9,917 nt of DNA from Rhodospirillales bacterium (GCA_007131045.1 SLRI01000629.1:1-9917), one strand, 5' to 3'; counted from the first letter of the stretch, positions 1-6,777 are shown. Notes: generated from the sequence alone by a model not told the origin. A program made the numbers and translations.

Positions 1-333
1 GGCCTCACCGGCTACATCATCCCCTTCATGTTCGTCTTCGGGCCCTCGCTCTTGATGATGGGTCCCTGGCCGATGATCCTCTTGACCATCGTCACCGCCA
101 CCGTCGGCGTCACGTGCCTCGCCGCCGCCCTGCACAACTATTTCTTCTGGGGCCGGACCCGGATCTGGGAGCGCTGCCTGCTGCTGGCTGCCGCCTTCGT
201 CCTGATCAAGCCGGGCTTGTGGACCGACACCATCGGCGCCACCCTGGTCGGCCTCGCCGTCGCCAGCCAGCTCCTGATCAAGCCGGCCGCCATCGCCGCC
301 ATCGCTGAAGCCGAGCGAACACCGGGCGAGTGA
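1..333 (+). CDS. TRAP transporter fused permease, C-terminal end (partial)
   Basis: The reading frame is open from the first base of the window to a TGA at 331-333 and gives the last 110 residues of a larger membrane protein. The segment starts GLTGYIIPFMFVFGPSLLMM, which matches the conserved tail of TRAP transporter permeases of the fused 4TM/12TM type (GYIxPFxFVxxPxLL). About three to four hydrophobic membrane stretches follow, near residues 22-45, 58-75 and 76-92, and a short charged tail ends in ERTPGE. Such permeases import organic acids or related solutes across the inner membrane using an ion gradient and a periplasmic binding protein. The substrate cannot be read from this fragment, and the start and partner genes lie upstream of the window. 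No clear T-tailed terminator follows directly. Confidence 0.85.
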   Translation, partial: GLTGYIIPFMFVFGPSLLMMGPWPMILLTIVTATVGVTCLAAALHNYFFWGRTRIWERCLLLAAAFVLIKPGLWTDTIGATLVGLAVASQLLIKPAAIAAIAEAERTPGE

Positions 334-554
334 CTGACTGACGGTTCTAGGAATAATAGCCGATGTCGGGCTGATCGTCAAGCGGCGAGCAGGGTCGTTC
401 GGCAATCACGGGGGCGGCAACCCGGCACTATCCCGGTCAGCCGGCCGGTATTCGTGCGTGAAGCGACAAATCTCTGAAAGACAAGGCGAATCATCCGCCA
501 CCTGCGGCAACCTGTCCGCCCGCGTTCGCACGTAGCCAGCCGGGCACCGCGCCG

Positions 555-793
555 AGCCAACGAGAGACGTGACATGACGGGCCGCCCGAGAGGGAGCGGC
601 CGAGGGCGGATCCCTCCGCGTCGAGCCAACGAAAGATGTGACATGACGGGGCGCCTGGGCCGGAAGTGCCGAGGGGGACGAGGGGGGATGCCTCCGCGTC
701 AGCCAACGAAAGATGTGACATGACGGGGCGCCCGAGCTGGCGTGACCGAGAGGCGGCATTGCGCCCTGCCAACGAGGGATGTGACATGACCGC
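555..793. repeat. Four-copy direct repeat array, period 66-77 bp
   Basis: A 27-bp core begins at 555, 624, 701 and 767, giving periods of 69, 77 and 66 bp. The best copies (2 and 3) share agccaacgaaagatgtgac followed by atgacggg. Copy 1 differs by two transitions, and copy 4 is the most worn, especially at its right end. All copies keep gccaacga and gtgacatgac, and copies 2-4 carry an ATGT-G-ACAT odd palindrome. Copies 1-3 also share a G+C-rich right side (gccgcc/gcgcc, then ccgag). The inter-core DNA is partly conserved: cctccgcgtc precedes both copies 2 and 3. The whole unit is therefore repeated, not just the core. Periods that are not all multiples of three argue against a protein repeat. 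The function is unknown: protein-binding sites, a worn set of terminal repeats from a lost mobile element, or a genome-wide intergenic repeat are all possible. Confidence 0.85.
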
Positions 794-934
794 GTGCGCG
801 CATTCAAGAATTGCACGCTCGGCGCAGCCCTCGAGTCGATGCTCGCCGGCCTCGGCCCAACATGACGCATGATTTTCGGATTTGTTGGCAGGCGTATGAG
901 TCGGGATAGGCATTCGTCACCAGGGGTAGATCGT

Positions 935-962
935 GGAGGATGATCCTCCCCGCGCCCCACCG
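935..962. repeat. 28-bp dispersed palindromic repeat, copy 1
   Basis: This 28-bp sequence is identical to 4151-4178. Its left half is a perfect odd palindrome, GGAGGAT-G-ATCCTCC (935-949). The flanking bases extend the symmetry to 932-952 with one mismatch. Its right half is C-rich (CGCGCCCCACCG). Both copies sit in gaps near the 3' ends of genes, typical of small intergenic repeats or terminator-like elements. Similarity stops abruptly after the shared CACCG. Confidence 0.8.
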
Positions 963-1030
963 AAACTTTGCTTCTGTGGCCGGAAACGACTGCTGGGGGT
1001 GTTCTGCGGCGCAAAGAGAACGGAGGGGTC

Positions 1031-1056
1031 CGGGGAGGCGCTGCCTCCCCGTTTTT
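1031..1056 (+). terminator. Perfect intrinsic terminator hairpin, + strand
   Basis: A 9-bp perfect stem CGGGGAGGC/GCCTCCCCG (1031-1039 with 1043-1051) with a 3-nt loop is followed at once by five T residues (1052-1056). The T-run makes it a + strand terminator. No + strand gene ends nearby: the last is the TRAP permease, about 700 bp upstream. It lies just beyond the minus-strand MFS gene's stop (1064), where the stem could also mark that transcript's 3' end, but on that strand no T-run follows the stem. Confidence 0.7.
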
Positions 1057-1063
1057 CCTTCTT

Positions 1064-2290
1064 CTACAGAGGCTTGGGTGCTTTCTTGCGGAGCAGTTCG
1101 GGCCACAGCCGGAGGACCAGGGCGAGGGCCAGCAGGCCTTCGGCTGCGATGACTTTTTGTGCTGTGGCGGCGCCCAGCCATTCGGCCATCAGGCCGGCGT
1201 GGAGGAAGCCGAAGGGGGCCGCACCGATGGCGACGGTGATCAGGCCCATGACGCGGGTGCGCATCGCCGGAGGGCAGGCGGCGATCGGCAGGCTGATCTG
1301 CATGGCGTTGAAGCCGGCCATGCCGAAGCCGGCGGCGAAGAGGGTGGCGGTGGCGAGAAGGGTTGTGGTGGAGAAGCCGAAGGCGAGGGTGCAGCAGAGG
1401 AAGAGGAGGGTGCCGAGGCTGTAGATCCGGGCGAAGATCAGGGGGTGGGCGTTGGCGATGATCAGGAAGGCTGCGATCAGCGCGCCGGTGGCCTCGGCCG
1501 CGATGACCAGGCCGATGGCGGTGGGGCCGAGGTTCTGGACGGTCTCGAGGATCACCGGGGCCAGGGAGATGTAGGGGAAGGCCCAGGCGTTGAAGACGAA
1601 GGTCACCATGATGGTGCCCATCAACAGGCGGTGCTGCCGGACGTACCGCACGGCTTCGCCGAGCGAGTGGACGATGCTGGCGGGCGGCCGGTTCGCGGTC
1701 GCGGTCGGCTCTGCCGCGTCGGGGCGGCGCCAGCAGAGCCAGAGGCAGAGCGCGTGGACGATGGTGCCGAGGGCAAAGACGCCGACCACCCCGGTGGTAT
1801 CGAGCATGAGGCCGCCCAGGGCCGGGCCGAGAATCCGGGTGGACTGGTTGGAGACGACCTCCAGGCCCATGCTGGCCTGGACACGCTCGAGCCCGGCGGC
1901 TTCGGCCAGCGCCGTTCGGCGAGTCGGGGTCTCCAGCGTCCAGGCGAAGCCGGAGAGGAGGGCTGCGGCCAAAAGGTGCCAGAGTTGCAGGCTGCCGGTC
2001 GCAGCGACCAGGCAGAGGGTCAGGGCGATCAGGGTGAGCAGCGTGAAGGTGGCGATCAGCACGCTGCGCTTGGGCCAGCGCGCGACCAGGGCGGTCATCA
2101 AGGCACCGGCCAGCAGTGGTGCCATGCGGGCCATGGTCATGGCGGCCACCCAGAACGGCCGGCCGGTCAGTTGCAGGGCGAGCAGTGCGAAGGCGAGGAT
2201 CTCGAGCCAGCGCACGATGTTGACGCCGAGGCCGGCGAGCCAGAGGTCGCGGGCGGCGGGGGCGCCGATGGCGGCAAACGGGTTCTGCAT
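1064..2290 (-). CDS. MFS transporter, EntS-like (MFS_3 type)
   Basis: The gene encodes a 408-residue polytopic inner-membrane protein with about 11-12 hydrophobic segments and a charged central loop near residues 188-222, the usual size and layout of a 12-helix major facilitator. A motif-A-like loop (GALMTALVARWPKRSVL, about 62-78) lies between helices 2 and 3. A stretch ending STRILGPALGGLM (150-162) resembles helix 5 of the MFS_3/EntS-type exporters. This suggests export of a small molecule by an ion gradient, but the substrate cannot be deduced. The frame stays open far upstream, but that extension lies antisense-frame over the dehydrogenase gene, so I chose the ATG at 2288-2290 (MQNPFAA), although no strong Shine-Dalgarno precedes it. 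It follows the dehydrogenase by 65 bp on the same strand, so the two are probably co-transcribed. The stop is TAG at 1064-1066. Confidence 0.88.
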   Translation of the reverse strand: MQNPFAAIGAPAARDLWLAGLGVNIVRWLEILAFALLALQLTGRPFWVAAMTMARMAPLLAGALMTALVARWPKRSVLIATFTLLTLIALTLCLVAATGSLQLWHLLAAALLSGFAWTLETPTRRTALAEAAGLERVQASMGLEVVSNQSTRILGPALGGLMLDTTGVVGVFALGTIVHALCLWLCWRRPDAAEPTATANRPPASIVHSLGEAVRYVRQHRLLMGTIMVTFVFNAWAFPYISLAPVILETVQNLGPTAIGLVIAAEATGALIAAFLIIANAHPLIFARIYSLGTLLFLCCTLAFGFSTTTLLATATLFAAGFGMAGFNAMQISLPIAACPPAMRTRVMGLITVAIGAAPFGFLHAGLMAEWLGAATAQKVIAAEGLLALALVLRLWPELLRKKAPKPL

Positions 2291-2355
2291 GGTGGTGGGT
2301 TGCGGACCGGCTGTTGCCGTGTCCCGGCTCCCTGATCGGTCGCGGCCCCTGCCGC

Positions 2356-3342
2356 TCAGAGCATGCTGGGCAGGACGCGGTCGGGCGGGCGGTGGCCGTC
2401 GGCGAAGGTCTTGATGTTGATGATCACCTTCTCGCCCATGTCCTGGCGGCCTTCGAGCGTGGCCGAGCCCATGTGCGGCAACAGCACGACGTTGTCGAGG
2501 GCCAAGAGGCGCGGGTTGATCTGCGGCTCGTGCTCGAACACGTCGAGGCCGGCGCCGCCGATCTCCTTGGCGCGCAGCATCCGGGTCAGCGCCGGCTCGT
2601 CGATCACCTCGCCGCGGCTGGTGTTGACGACGATGGCGTGCGGGCGGAGCAGCTTGAGCCTTCGCGCCGAGAGCAGGTGGAAGGTGGCCGGGGTGTGCGG
2701 GCAGTTGACCGAGACGATGTCGACCCGGGAGAGCATCTGGTCCAGGCTCTCCCAGTAGGTGGCCTCGAGCTCGCTCTCCAGCGTCTCGTGGACCCGCCTT
2801 CGGTTGTGGTAGTGGACGGCGAGGCCGAAGCCCTTGGCCCGCCGGGCCACGGCCGAGCCGATCCGGCCCATGCCGAGGATGCCGATGCGCTTGCCGTGGA
2901 TGCGGTGGCCGAGCATCGAGGTCGGCGCCCAGCCGGTCCATTCGCCGGAGCGGGCGAGCTTCTCGCCCTCGACCAGGCGGCGCGAGACCGCGAGGATCAG
3001 CGCCATGGTCATGTCGGCAGTGTCCTCGGTCAGCACGCCGGGCGTGTTGGTGACGGTGATGCCGCGCTTGTAGGCGGCCTCGACGTCGATATTGTCGACC
3101 CCGGTGCCGTAGTTGGCGATCAGCTTGAGCTGCTCGCCGGCATGCGCCAGCAGCGCCGAATCGATGCGATCGGTGACGGTGGGGACCAGGACCTCGCAGG
3201 ACTGCAGGGCGGCGGTGAGGGCGGCCCGGTCCAAGGGCACGTCGTCGTGATTGAGCTTTGCGTCGAACAGCTCCATCATCCGGGTTTCGATGCTGTCCGG
3301 CAGCTTGCGGGTGACGATCACCGACGGGCCTTTACGCGGCAT
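2356..3342 (-). CDS. D-2-hydroxyacid dehydrogenase (glyoxylate/hydroxypyruvate reductase type)
   Basis: This 328-residue cytosolic enzyme of the D-isomer-specific 2-hydroxyacid dehydrogenase family would reduce glyoxylate or hydroxypyruvate to glycolate or glycerate. The Rossmann motif GMGRIG is at 157-162. It is followed by YHNRRR (178-183), where an Asn and arginines stand in place of the acidic residue of NAD-specific enzymes, so NADPH preference is likely. The catalytic trio is visible: Arg243 (NTSRGEVID), Glu272 (FEHEP) and His290 (LLPHMGSAT). The substrate-loop motif ANYGTGVDNID is at 76-86. Length is normal for GyaR-like proteins. The ATG at 3340-3342 has AGAGGAG about 10 bases upstream on the coding strand. 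An overlapping out-of-frame ATG ends after six codons and is not the start. The MFS gene follows, and a divergent SH3-domain gene lies upstream. Exact substrate is uncertain within the family. Confidence 0.92.
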   Translation of the reverse strand: MPRKGPSVIVTRKLPDSIETRMMELFDAKLNHDDVPLDRAALTAALQSCEVLVPTVTDRIDSALLAHAGEQLKLIANYGTGVDNIDVEAAYKRGITVTNTPGVLTEDTADMTMALILAVSRRLVEGEKLARSGEWTGWAPTSMLGHRIHGKRIGILGMGRIGSAVARRAKGFGLAVHYHNRRRVHETLESELEATYWESLDQMLSRVDIVSVNCPHTPATFHLLSARRLKLLRPHAIVVNTSRGEVIDEPALTRMLRAKEIGGAGLDVFEHEPQINPRLLALDNVVLLPHMGSATLEGRQDMGEKVIINIKTFADGHRPPDRVLPSML

Positions 3343-3542
3343 GTTCGCTCATCTCCTCTGGACGCCATCCATGGCCGCCGGCTGCCGTGGCACCGCGCGC
3401 CCGTTCTCGGCGGCTCGTAGCAGAAACGGCGGTGGCCCACAAACGTCGACTAGGGCCTCGACTCGGTACCTTCGGGGGCATACTCGGCGTCCGCATGGAC
3501 GGGGCCGCGCAAGTGGTTGACGATCGAACTCGAGAAAGGGCT

Positions 3543-3571
3543 TTGAAGCCTGCGGCGTGGCTTCCTATAGA
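3543..3571 (+). promoter_or_regulatory. Sigma70-type promoter for the SH3-domain gene
   Basis: TTGAAG (3543-3548) and TATAGA (3566-3571) are separated by exactly 17 bp, and each matches four of six consensus bases. Transcription would begin near 3578, giving a leader of about 57 nt before the TTG start at 3635. A GTG at 3557 falls inside this promoter, which argues against using it as the start codon. Confidence 0.45.
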
Positions 3572-3634
3572 GATCGACAACCTTTCCTCGCAGAGCATGC
3601 CTCTGCTCCCTGCAATGCCATCGAGGTGCCCATT

Positions 3635-4138
3635 TTGCTCCGCCGCTCGTTGTTGTCGCTGTTGCTGGTCGCTGTCAGCCTCGGCTCTGGCCCGCTCTGG
3701 GCCGGGCATGCTGCAGCACAGTCGACCGGTCTGCCGCTGCCGCGCTTCGTCTCGCTCGCCTCGGACGAGATCAACGTGCGGACGGGGCCGGGGCAAATGC
3801 ACCCGATCCGCTGGGTCTTCACCCGCCGCGGCGTGCCGGTGCAGATCGTCGAGGAGGCGCAGGACTGGCGGCGGATCGTCGACCACGAGGGCGACACGGG
3901 GTGGATCCATGCGAGCCTGTTGTCGTCGCGGCGCACGGTGCTGGTCACCGACGACACCCGACCATTGCGCCGCACCCCGCGCCACGACTCGCGGATCGTG
4001 GCCATGGTCGAGCCGCTGGTTGTCGGCAATCTGCTCAATTGCGAGCGCAACTGGTGCCTGATCGAGGTCGACGGAAGGCGCGGCTGGCTGGAGCGTGGGC
4101 AGTTCTACGGCGCGCTCGAAGCAGAGATGGGCGGGTAG
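3635..4138 (+). CDS. Exported protein with two bacterial SH3-like domains
   Basis: From the TTG at 3635 the product has 167 residues. It starts with a Sec-type signal peptide: arginines at 3-4, a leucine-rich core (about 6-20) and a probable cleavage site at the AxA-like HAAAQ (25-29). The mature part has two SH3-like units. The first spans about 36-97, with NVRTGPG at 47-53 and DTGWIH at 87-92. The second spans about 100-160, with LRRTPRHDS and GRRGWL. Two cysteines (136 and 141) could pair in the periplasm. Such domains bind cell wall or act as periplasmic scaffolds, but the ligand is unknown here. The start is chosen because GAGGTG (3623-3628) sits six bases before the TTG, which places the signal peptide at the N-terminus. 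The in-frame GTG at 3557 would add 26 unlikely residues. It is divergent from the dehydrogenase gene, a pairing I recall from other alphaproteobacteria. Confidence 0.82.
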   Translation: MLRRSLLSLLLVAVSLGSGPLWAGHAAAQSTGLPLPRFVSLASDEINVRTGPGQMHPIRWVFTRRGVPVQIVEEAQDWRRIVDHEGDTGWIHASLLSSRRTVLVTDDTRPLRRTPRHDSRIVAMVEPLVVGNLLNCERNWCLIEVDGRRGWLERGQFYGALEAEMGG

Positions 4139-4147
4139 GTAGCAGAG

Positions 4148-4202
4148 CGGGGAGGATGATCCTCCCCGCGCCCCACCGTTCTTTTGGGGAGTCGAAGCTT
4201 CG
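4148..4202. repeat. 28-bp dispersed repeat, copy 2, in a larger palindrome
   Basis: Bases 4151-4178 are identical to 935-962. Here the palindrome is perfect over ten base pairs on each side of a central G (4148-4168). CTCCCC (4162-4167) can instead pair with GGGGAG at 4186-4191, and a separate perfect palindrome CGAAGCTTCG follows at 4193-4202. The block lies between two convergent genes (SH3 stop 4138, lipoprotein stop 4232), so a bidirectional transcription end is plausible, although there is no long T-run. Confidence 0.75.
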
Positions 4203-4231
4203 GCTGGCGCTGCGGTCGTCGATGGCGGCAG

Positions 4232-5539
4232 CTAGCGCAGGTCCTCCTCGGCGCGGATCCAGCTGCAGCGGTCGGTGACGACGGGCAGGGTCTCGGGTTG
4301 GCCGAGGCCGCCGGTGATCAGCGCGATCACCCGTTCGTCGGCTTCGTAGTCGCTGTGTGCGGCGAGCGGGTTGGCGAACTCGATGCCGCCCGGGACCCGG
4401 ACGACGTTGGCGACGTTGAGGGTGACGTTGGTAACCCTCGGGCAGAGCCGGGAATCGATGTCGTACTGGGTGAAGTCGTCCGGAATCGGGTAGCTCATGA
4501 TGTCGTTGGGATCGTTGAAGGCGACGAGGTCGGTCTGCTGGAACAGCCGATCGGCCACCCGCTCGCCGCCGGGCCGGCAGAAGGCGCCGACCTCGCCCGC
4601 CACCGGCACCGGCTCGAACCCCGCCTGCAGGAGCGGCAACTGGTTCGCCAGCATGAAGACGGTGATCGGGTGTCGCTGCAGCCGGGCCTTCAGGGCGCCG
4701 GCGGCAGGGTCGGTCGCGAGCTGCGCGTCGACCGCCTCGGCGGTCGTCTGCAGCGCGTCGAGGACGATCCGGCTGCCGAGGCTGTGGGTGACGAAGAAGA
4801 ACGAGTCCCGGTCGATCCGGTCGCCGAACCCGGGATCGTCGACCAGGCAGGCCTCGCCGTTTTCCGGGAAGCTGTCCCAGTCGCTGCTGTAGGTCCAGCA
4901 GACCCCCTGGCGGACGGCGGTGAGGATGCGCCCGCGGCCGCTGCCGACATAGACCAGTGGGTCGACCAGGGCGTTGTTGGCGAAGGCCTTGGCGGTGCGG
5001 TTGAAGCCGGCGCGCTGGCGGGCGAAGACCTCGCTGTCGTCGAAGGCGAGGCGCTCTCTCGCCGGATCGCTCAGCCCGGACCAGGTGAGTTCGTAGAACA
5101 GCATCTCGCGCTCGCGCGCTTCGTCCGTGAAGCGGCGCAAGGTGAAGGTGGCGAGCGGTTCGCCCGGGAAGTTCGGATGGGCGATCTCGGTGGTCTTGAT
5201 CTGCGGCGAGACGACGTCGAGGCCCTGGCTGTGTGCGAGATTGGCGCTCACCCTGCCGGAATAGCCGGGTGTGTGGCGGCTGATCCCGTGCACCATCATG
5301 ACCTTGAGGAGCGCGCGCTGGTCGCTGGGCACGGTGCCGATCGCCGGCTGGCCGCGTTGGGTCTCGAGCGCCTGCAGGGTGCCGACAAAGGCGGCGCCCT
5401 CGATCTCGCAGGCGCGCGTGTCGGGGGCATCGTCGCCCAGCTGGCCGAGCACGGCCCGGCCGACGCCTTCACCGAAGCTGGCGCAGCCGGCGAGGAGCAG
5501 CAGGAGGCTGGTCAGGACGAGACATCGGTTGCGGCTCAT
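4232..5539 (-). CDS. Alpha/beta-hydrolase-like lipoprotein
   Basis: This 435-residue protein begins with a lipoprotein signal: a charged start, LLLLL, then the lipobox LAGC with Cys19 as the lipidation site. Asp, the inner-membrane retention signal, is absent at position +2 (it is Ala), so outer-membrane or periplasm-facing anchoring is likely. The body looks like a lipase/esterase fold. MMVHGIS (81-87) fits the strand/oxyanion HG motif, and FFVTHSLGSR (248-257) is the nucleophile elbow with Ser253. Asp343 or Asp346 (FNDPND) and His395 (AAHSDY) are candidate acid and base. The elbow is T-H-S-L-G, not the usual G-x-S-x-G. CAGGAG six bases before the ATG at 5537-5539 supports the start. It lies 89 bp after the anti-sigma gene on the same strand and may belong to that unit. 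The substrate is unknown; a non-enzymatic role is possible. Confidence 0.8.
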   Translation of the reverse strand: MSRNRCLVLTSLLLLLAGCASFGEGVGRAVLGQLGDDAPDTRACEIEGAAFVGTLQALETQRGQPAIGTVPSDQRALLKVMMVHGISRHTPGYSGRVSANLAHSQGLDVVSPQIKTTEIAHPNFPGEPLATFTLRRFTDEAREREMLFYELTWSGLSDPARERLAFDDSEVFARQRAGFNRTAKAFANNALVDPLVYVGSGRGRILTAVRQGVCWTYSSDWDSFPENGEACLVDDPGFGDRIDRDSFFFVTHSLGSRIVLDALQTTAEAVDAQLATDPAAGALKARLQRHPITVFMLANQLPLLQAGFEPVPVAGEVGAFCRPGGERVADRLFQQTDLVAFNDPNDIMSYPIPDDFTQYDIDSRLCPRVTNVTLNVANVVRVPGGIEFANPLAAHSDYEADERVIALITGGLGQPETLPVVTDRCSWIRAEEDLR

Positions 5540-5606
5540 TCGGAGCTCCTGGCGCAGAAACGACTCCTGGAGTCATAGCCGCAGCCGATTGTCTTGTCGC
5601 CGACTT

Positions 5607-5642
5607 GCCACTAGAGCGGTTCTGGCCACTAGAGCGGTTCTG
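5607..5642. repeat. 18-bp perfect tandem duplication across the anti-sigma stop codon
   Basis: Two perfect 18-bp copies, gccactagagcggttctg, lie head to tail at 5607-5624 and 5625-5642. On the minus strand the first copy read contains the last codons (EPL) and TAG stop of the anti-sigma gene. The second, in the same frame, repeats that end just beyond it with its own TAG at 5611-5613. Confidence 0.95.
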
Positions 5643-6777
5643 GTTCGTTCTCGTCCTTTGCCTCGGGCAGGGCTTCGGCCGCAGCGCGGTCGGTCGGCTC
5701 GCTCGGATCGGCGGCTGCCGGCGCAGGCGGCGGCGGCACGGCGATCGCCTGGAGCGGGCCGCTCTCTATAGCCCGGGCAGCGCTCTCGCGGCTCGTCGTC
5801 TCGCCCGTTTCGCTACGCTCCGGGGCGGGCAGCCGGGCGATCGCTGCGCCCACGATGTCGACCACCTGGCTGAGCTGTGGGCTGTCGGTGGGGGCGACGA
5901 TGGCGAACACCATCGGCCCGCGGCGCCATTGCAGCGACACGTAGCCTTCACGGACCAGCCAGAAGGCGTGATCGACGTCCGGCTTGCCGACCCCGATATG
6001 CAGGAGCACGGGGTTTTCCGCCTGGTCGCGATAGATCAGCCGGATCGCCGGCGAGCCCTGCCGTTCCAGGGTTTCGCCACCGGCGAGGGTGAGGCCGATG
6101 CGGTCGAAATCGGGCGCGCTGATCGAGAACTCGCTCACCTGGCCGGCGAGCCAGTCGAAGGCGGCGCCGTCCACGCTCTGCCGTGGCGCGGGCTCGGCGG
6201 CTGCCTCGGCCGCTGCATCGACGCTGGCGCTGGTCGCGGTCGCCTCTGGATAGAAGGCGGCGAGCTCCGGCTTGTCGAACAGGAAATAGGCCTGCGGCAC
6301 GACAGCCAGGGACGGCGCGTTGCTGGCTTGCCGTTCCGGCTCGTGCCAGAGATCGAGGGCGAGGCCGAGCGCCCCGCCGGTCACCAGCAGTGCCACGGCG
6401 GCCGCGGTCCCCCAGCGCTGCCAGCGGCGCCGGGCGCGCTGGCGGCCGAGCCGGGCTGCGATGGCCGCCTGCAGTGGTGCCGCAAAGCCGGCGCTGTCGG
6501 CGAGCGGCAGGTGGTCGCGCAGGCTGCGCAGGCGGGCATTCTGGTGGAGGTAGGCCTCGACCCGCTCGACTGCGGCCGGGCGGGTGGCGAGGTGGGTCAG
6601 GACGCGGACCCGGCCGTCGTCGTCGAGGGCGCCGTCGACGAAGCGCAGCAGCTCGTCGTTGCTGACGAACGGCAGTTGCGCTGCCGTCGATGCCGGCTCT
6701 CGGGCGGGTCGCCCAGGGTCTGGTCGCCCAGGGTCTGGTCGGGGAGGATCGGTGTGGTCGAAGCGGTCGTCGGTCAT
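5629..6777 (-). CDS. Membrane anti-sigma factor (RsiW-like)
   Basis: This 382-residue protein holds the ECF sigma factor encoded just upstream. Residues 36-110 form the cytoplasmic sigma-binding part (SNDELLRFVDGALD, then HLATRPAAVERVEAYLHQNARLRSLR). The cysteines of a zinc-type anti-sigma domain are absent. One membrane helix spans about 123-142, preceded by an arginine-rich stop (RQRARRRWQRW). The periplasmic part (about 205-315) resembles the RsiW-type sensor domain. The tail from about 345 is proline/alanine-rich and acidic. The N-terminus has a PDPGRPDPGRP repeat made by a tandem DNA duplication. The start ATG overlaps the sigma stop by ATGA (6774-6777), indicating translational coupling. 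Release of the sigma factor by regulated proteolysis or a shape change is the family expectation, not visible here. Confidence 0.85.
   Translation of the reverse strand: MTDDRFDHTDPPRPDPGRPDPGRPAREPASTAAQLPFVSNDELLRFVDGALDDDGRVRVLTHLATRPAAVERVEAYLHQNARLRSLRDHLPLADSAGFAAPLQAAIAARLGRQRARRRWQRWGTAAAVALLVTGGALGLALDLWHEPERQASNAPSLAVVPQAYFLFDKPELAAFYPEATATSASVDAAAEAAAEPAPRQSVDGAAFDWLAGQVSEFSISAPDFDRIGLTLAGGETLERQGSPAIRLIYRDQAENPVLLHIGVGKPDVDHAFWLVREGYVSLQWRRGPMVFAIVAPTDSPQLSQVVDIVGAAIARLPAPERSETGETTSRESAARAIESGPLQAIAVPPPPAPAAADPSEPTDRAAAEALPEAKDENEPEPL
6707..6736. repeat. 15-bp tandem repeat encoding DPGRP twice
   Basis: Two perfect copies of ggtcgcccagggtct lie at 6707-6721 and 6722-6736, and the bases after 6736 (ggtcg) begin a third partial copy. 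The unit is five codons, so it stays in frame and lengthens the proline-rich N-terminus of the anti-sigma factor. Confidence 0.9.

Larger units (their letters stand above)
334..1063. other. Long intergenic region without a credible gene
   Basis: About 730 bp separate the TRAP permease stop from the MFS transporter stop. Open frames exist on both strands, but they overlap one another, have no ribosome binding site and follow the DNA repeats rather than any protein family, so I call none of them. The region contains, left to right, an unremarkable stretch (334-550), a four-copy repeat array (555-793), a stretch without visible structure (about 800-930), a 28-bp palindromic repeat (935-962) and a perfect hairpin with a T-run (1031-1056). 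Confidence 0.7.

Noticed and set aside
555..793. CRISPR array
   Set aside because: The repeats are degenerate, and the sequences between the cores resemble one another (shared cctccgcgtc and ccgag blocks), so there are no unique spacers; periods vary and there are no cas genes.
378..1014. Minus-strand open frames with recurring MSHLSLA-like peptides
   Set aside because: The recurring peptide follows the DNA repeat in different frames. There is no Shine-Dalgarno, no family resemblance, and the frames overlap each other.
968..2335. Long + strand open frame of 455 codons opposite the MFS gene
   Set aside because: Low-complexity Gly/Glu/Asp/Gln-rich shadow, as expected antisense to GC-rich coding DNA; the opposite strand has a clear membrane transporter.
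2291..2941. N-terminal extension of the MFS frame to 2941
   Set aside because: It lies over the dehydrogenase gene in another frame and has no membrane or family character; the real start is the ATG at 2290.
5562..5574. GACTCC-T-GGAGTC palindrome upstream of the lipoprotein gene as a terminator or operator
   Set aside because: Short, with no T-run, and nothing else to support a function; noted only as symmetric DNA.
4184..5578. Long + strand frame opposite the lipoprotein gene, and a similar one at 5605-6903
   Set aside because: Antisense shadows without family motifs; the minus-strand frames have a lipobox, catalytic motifs and coupled starts.
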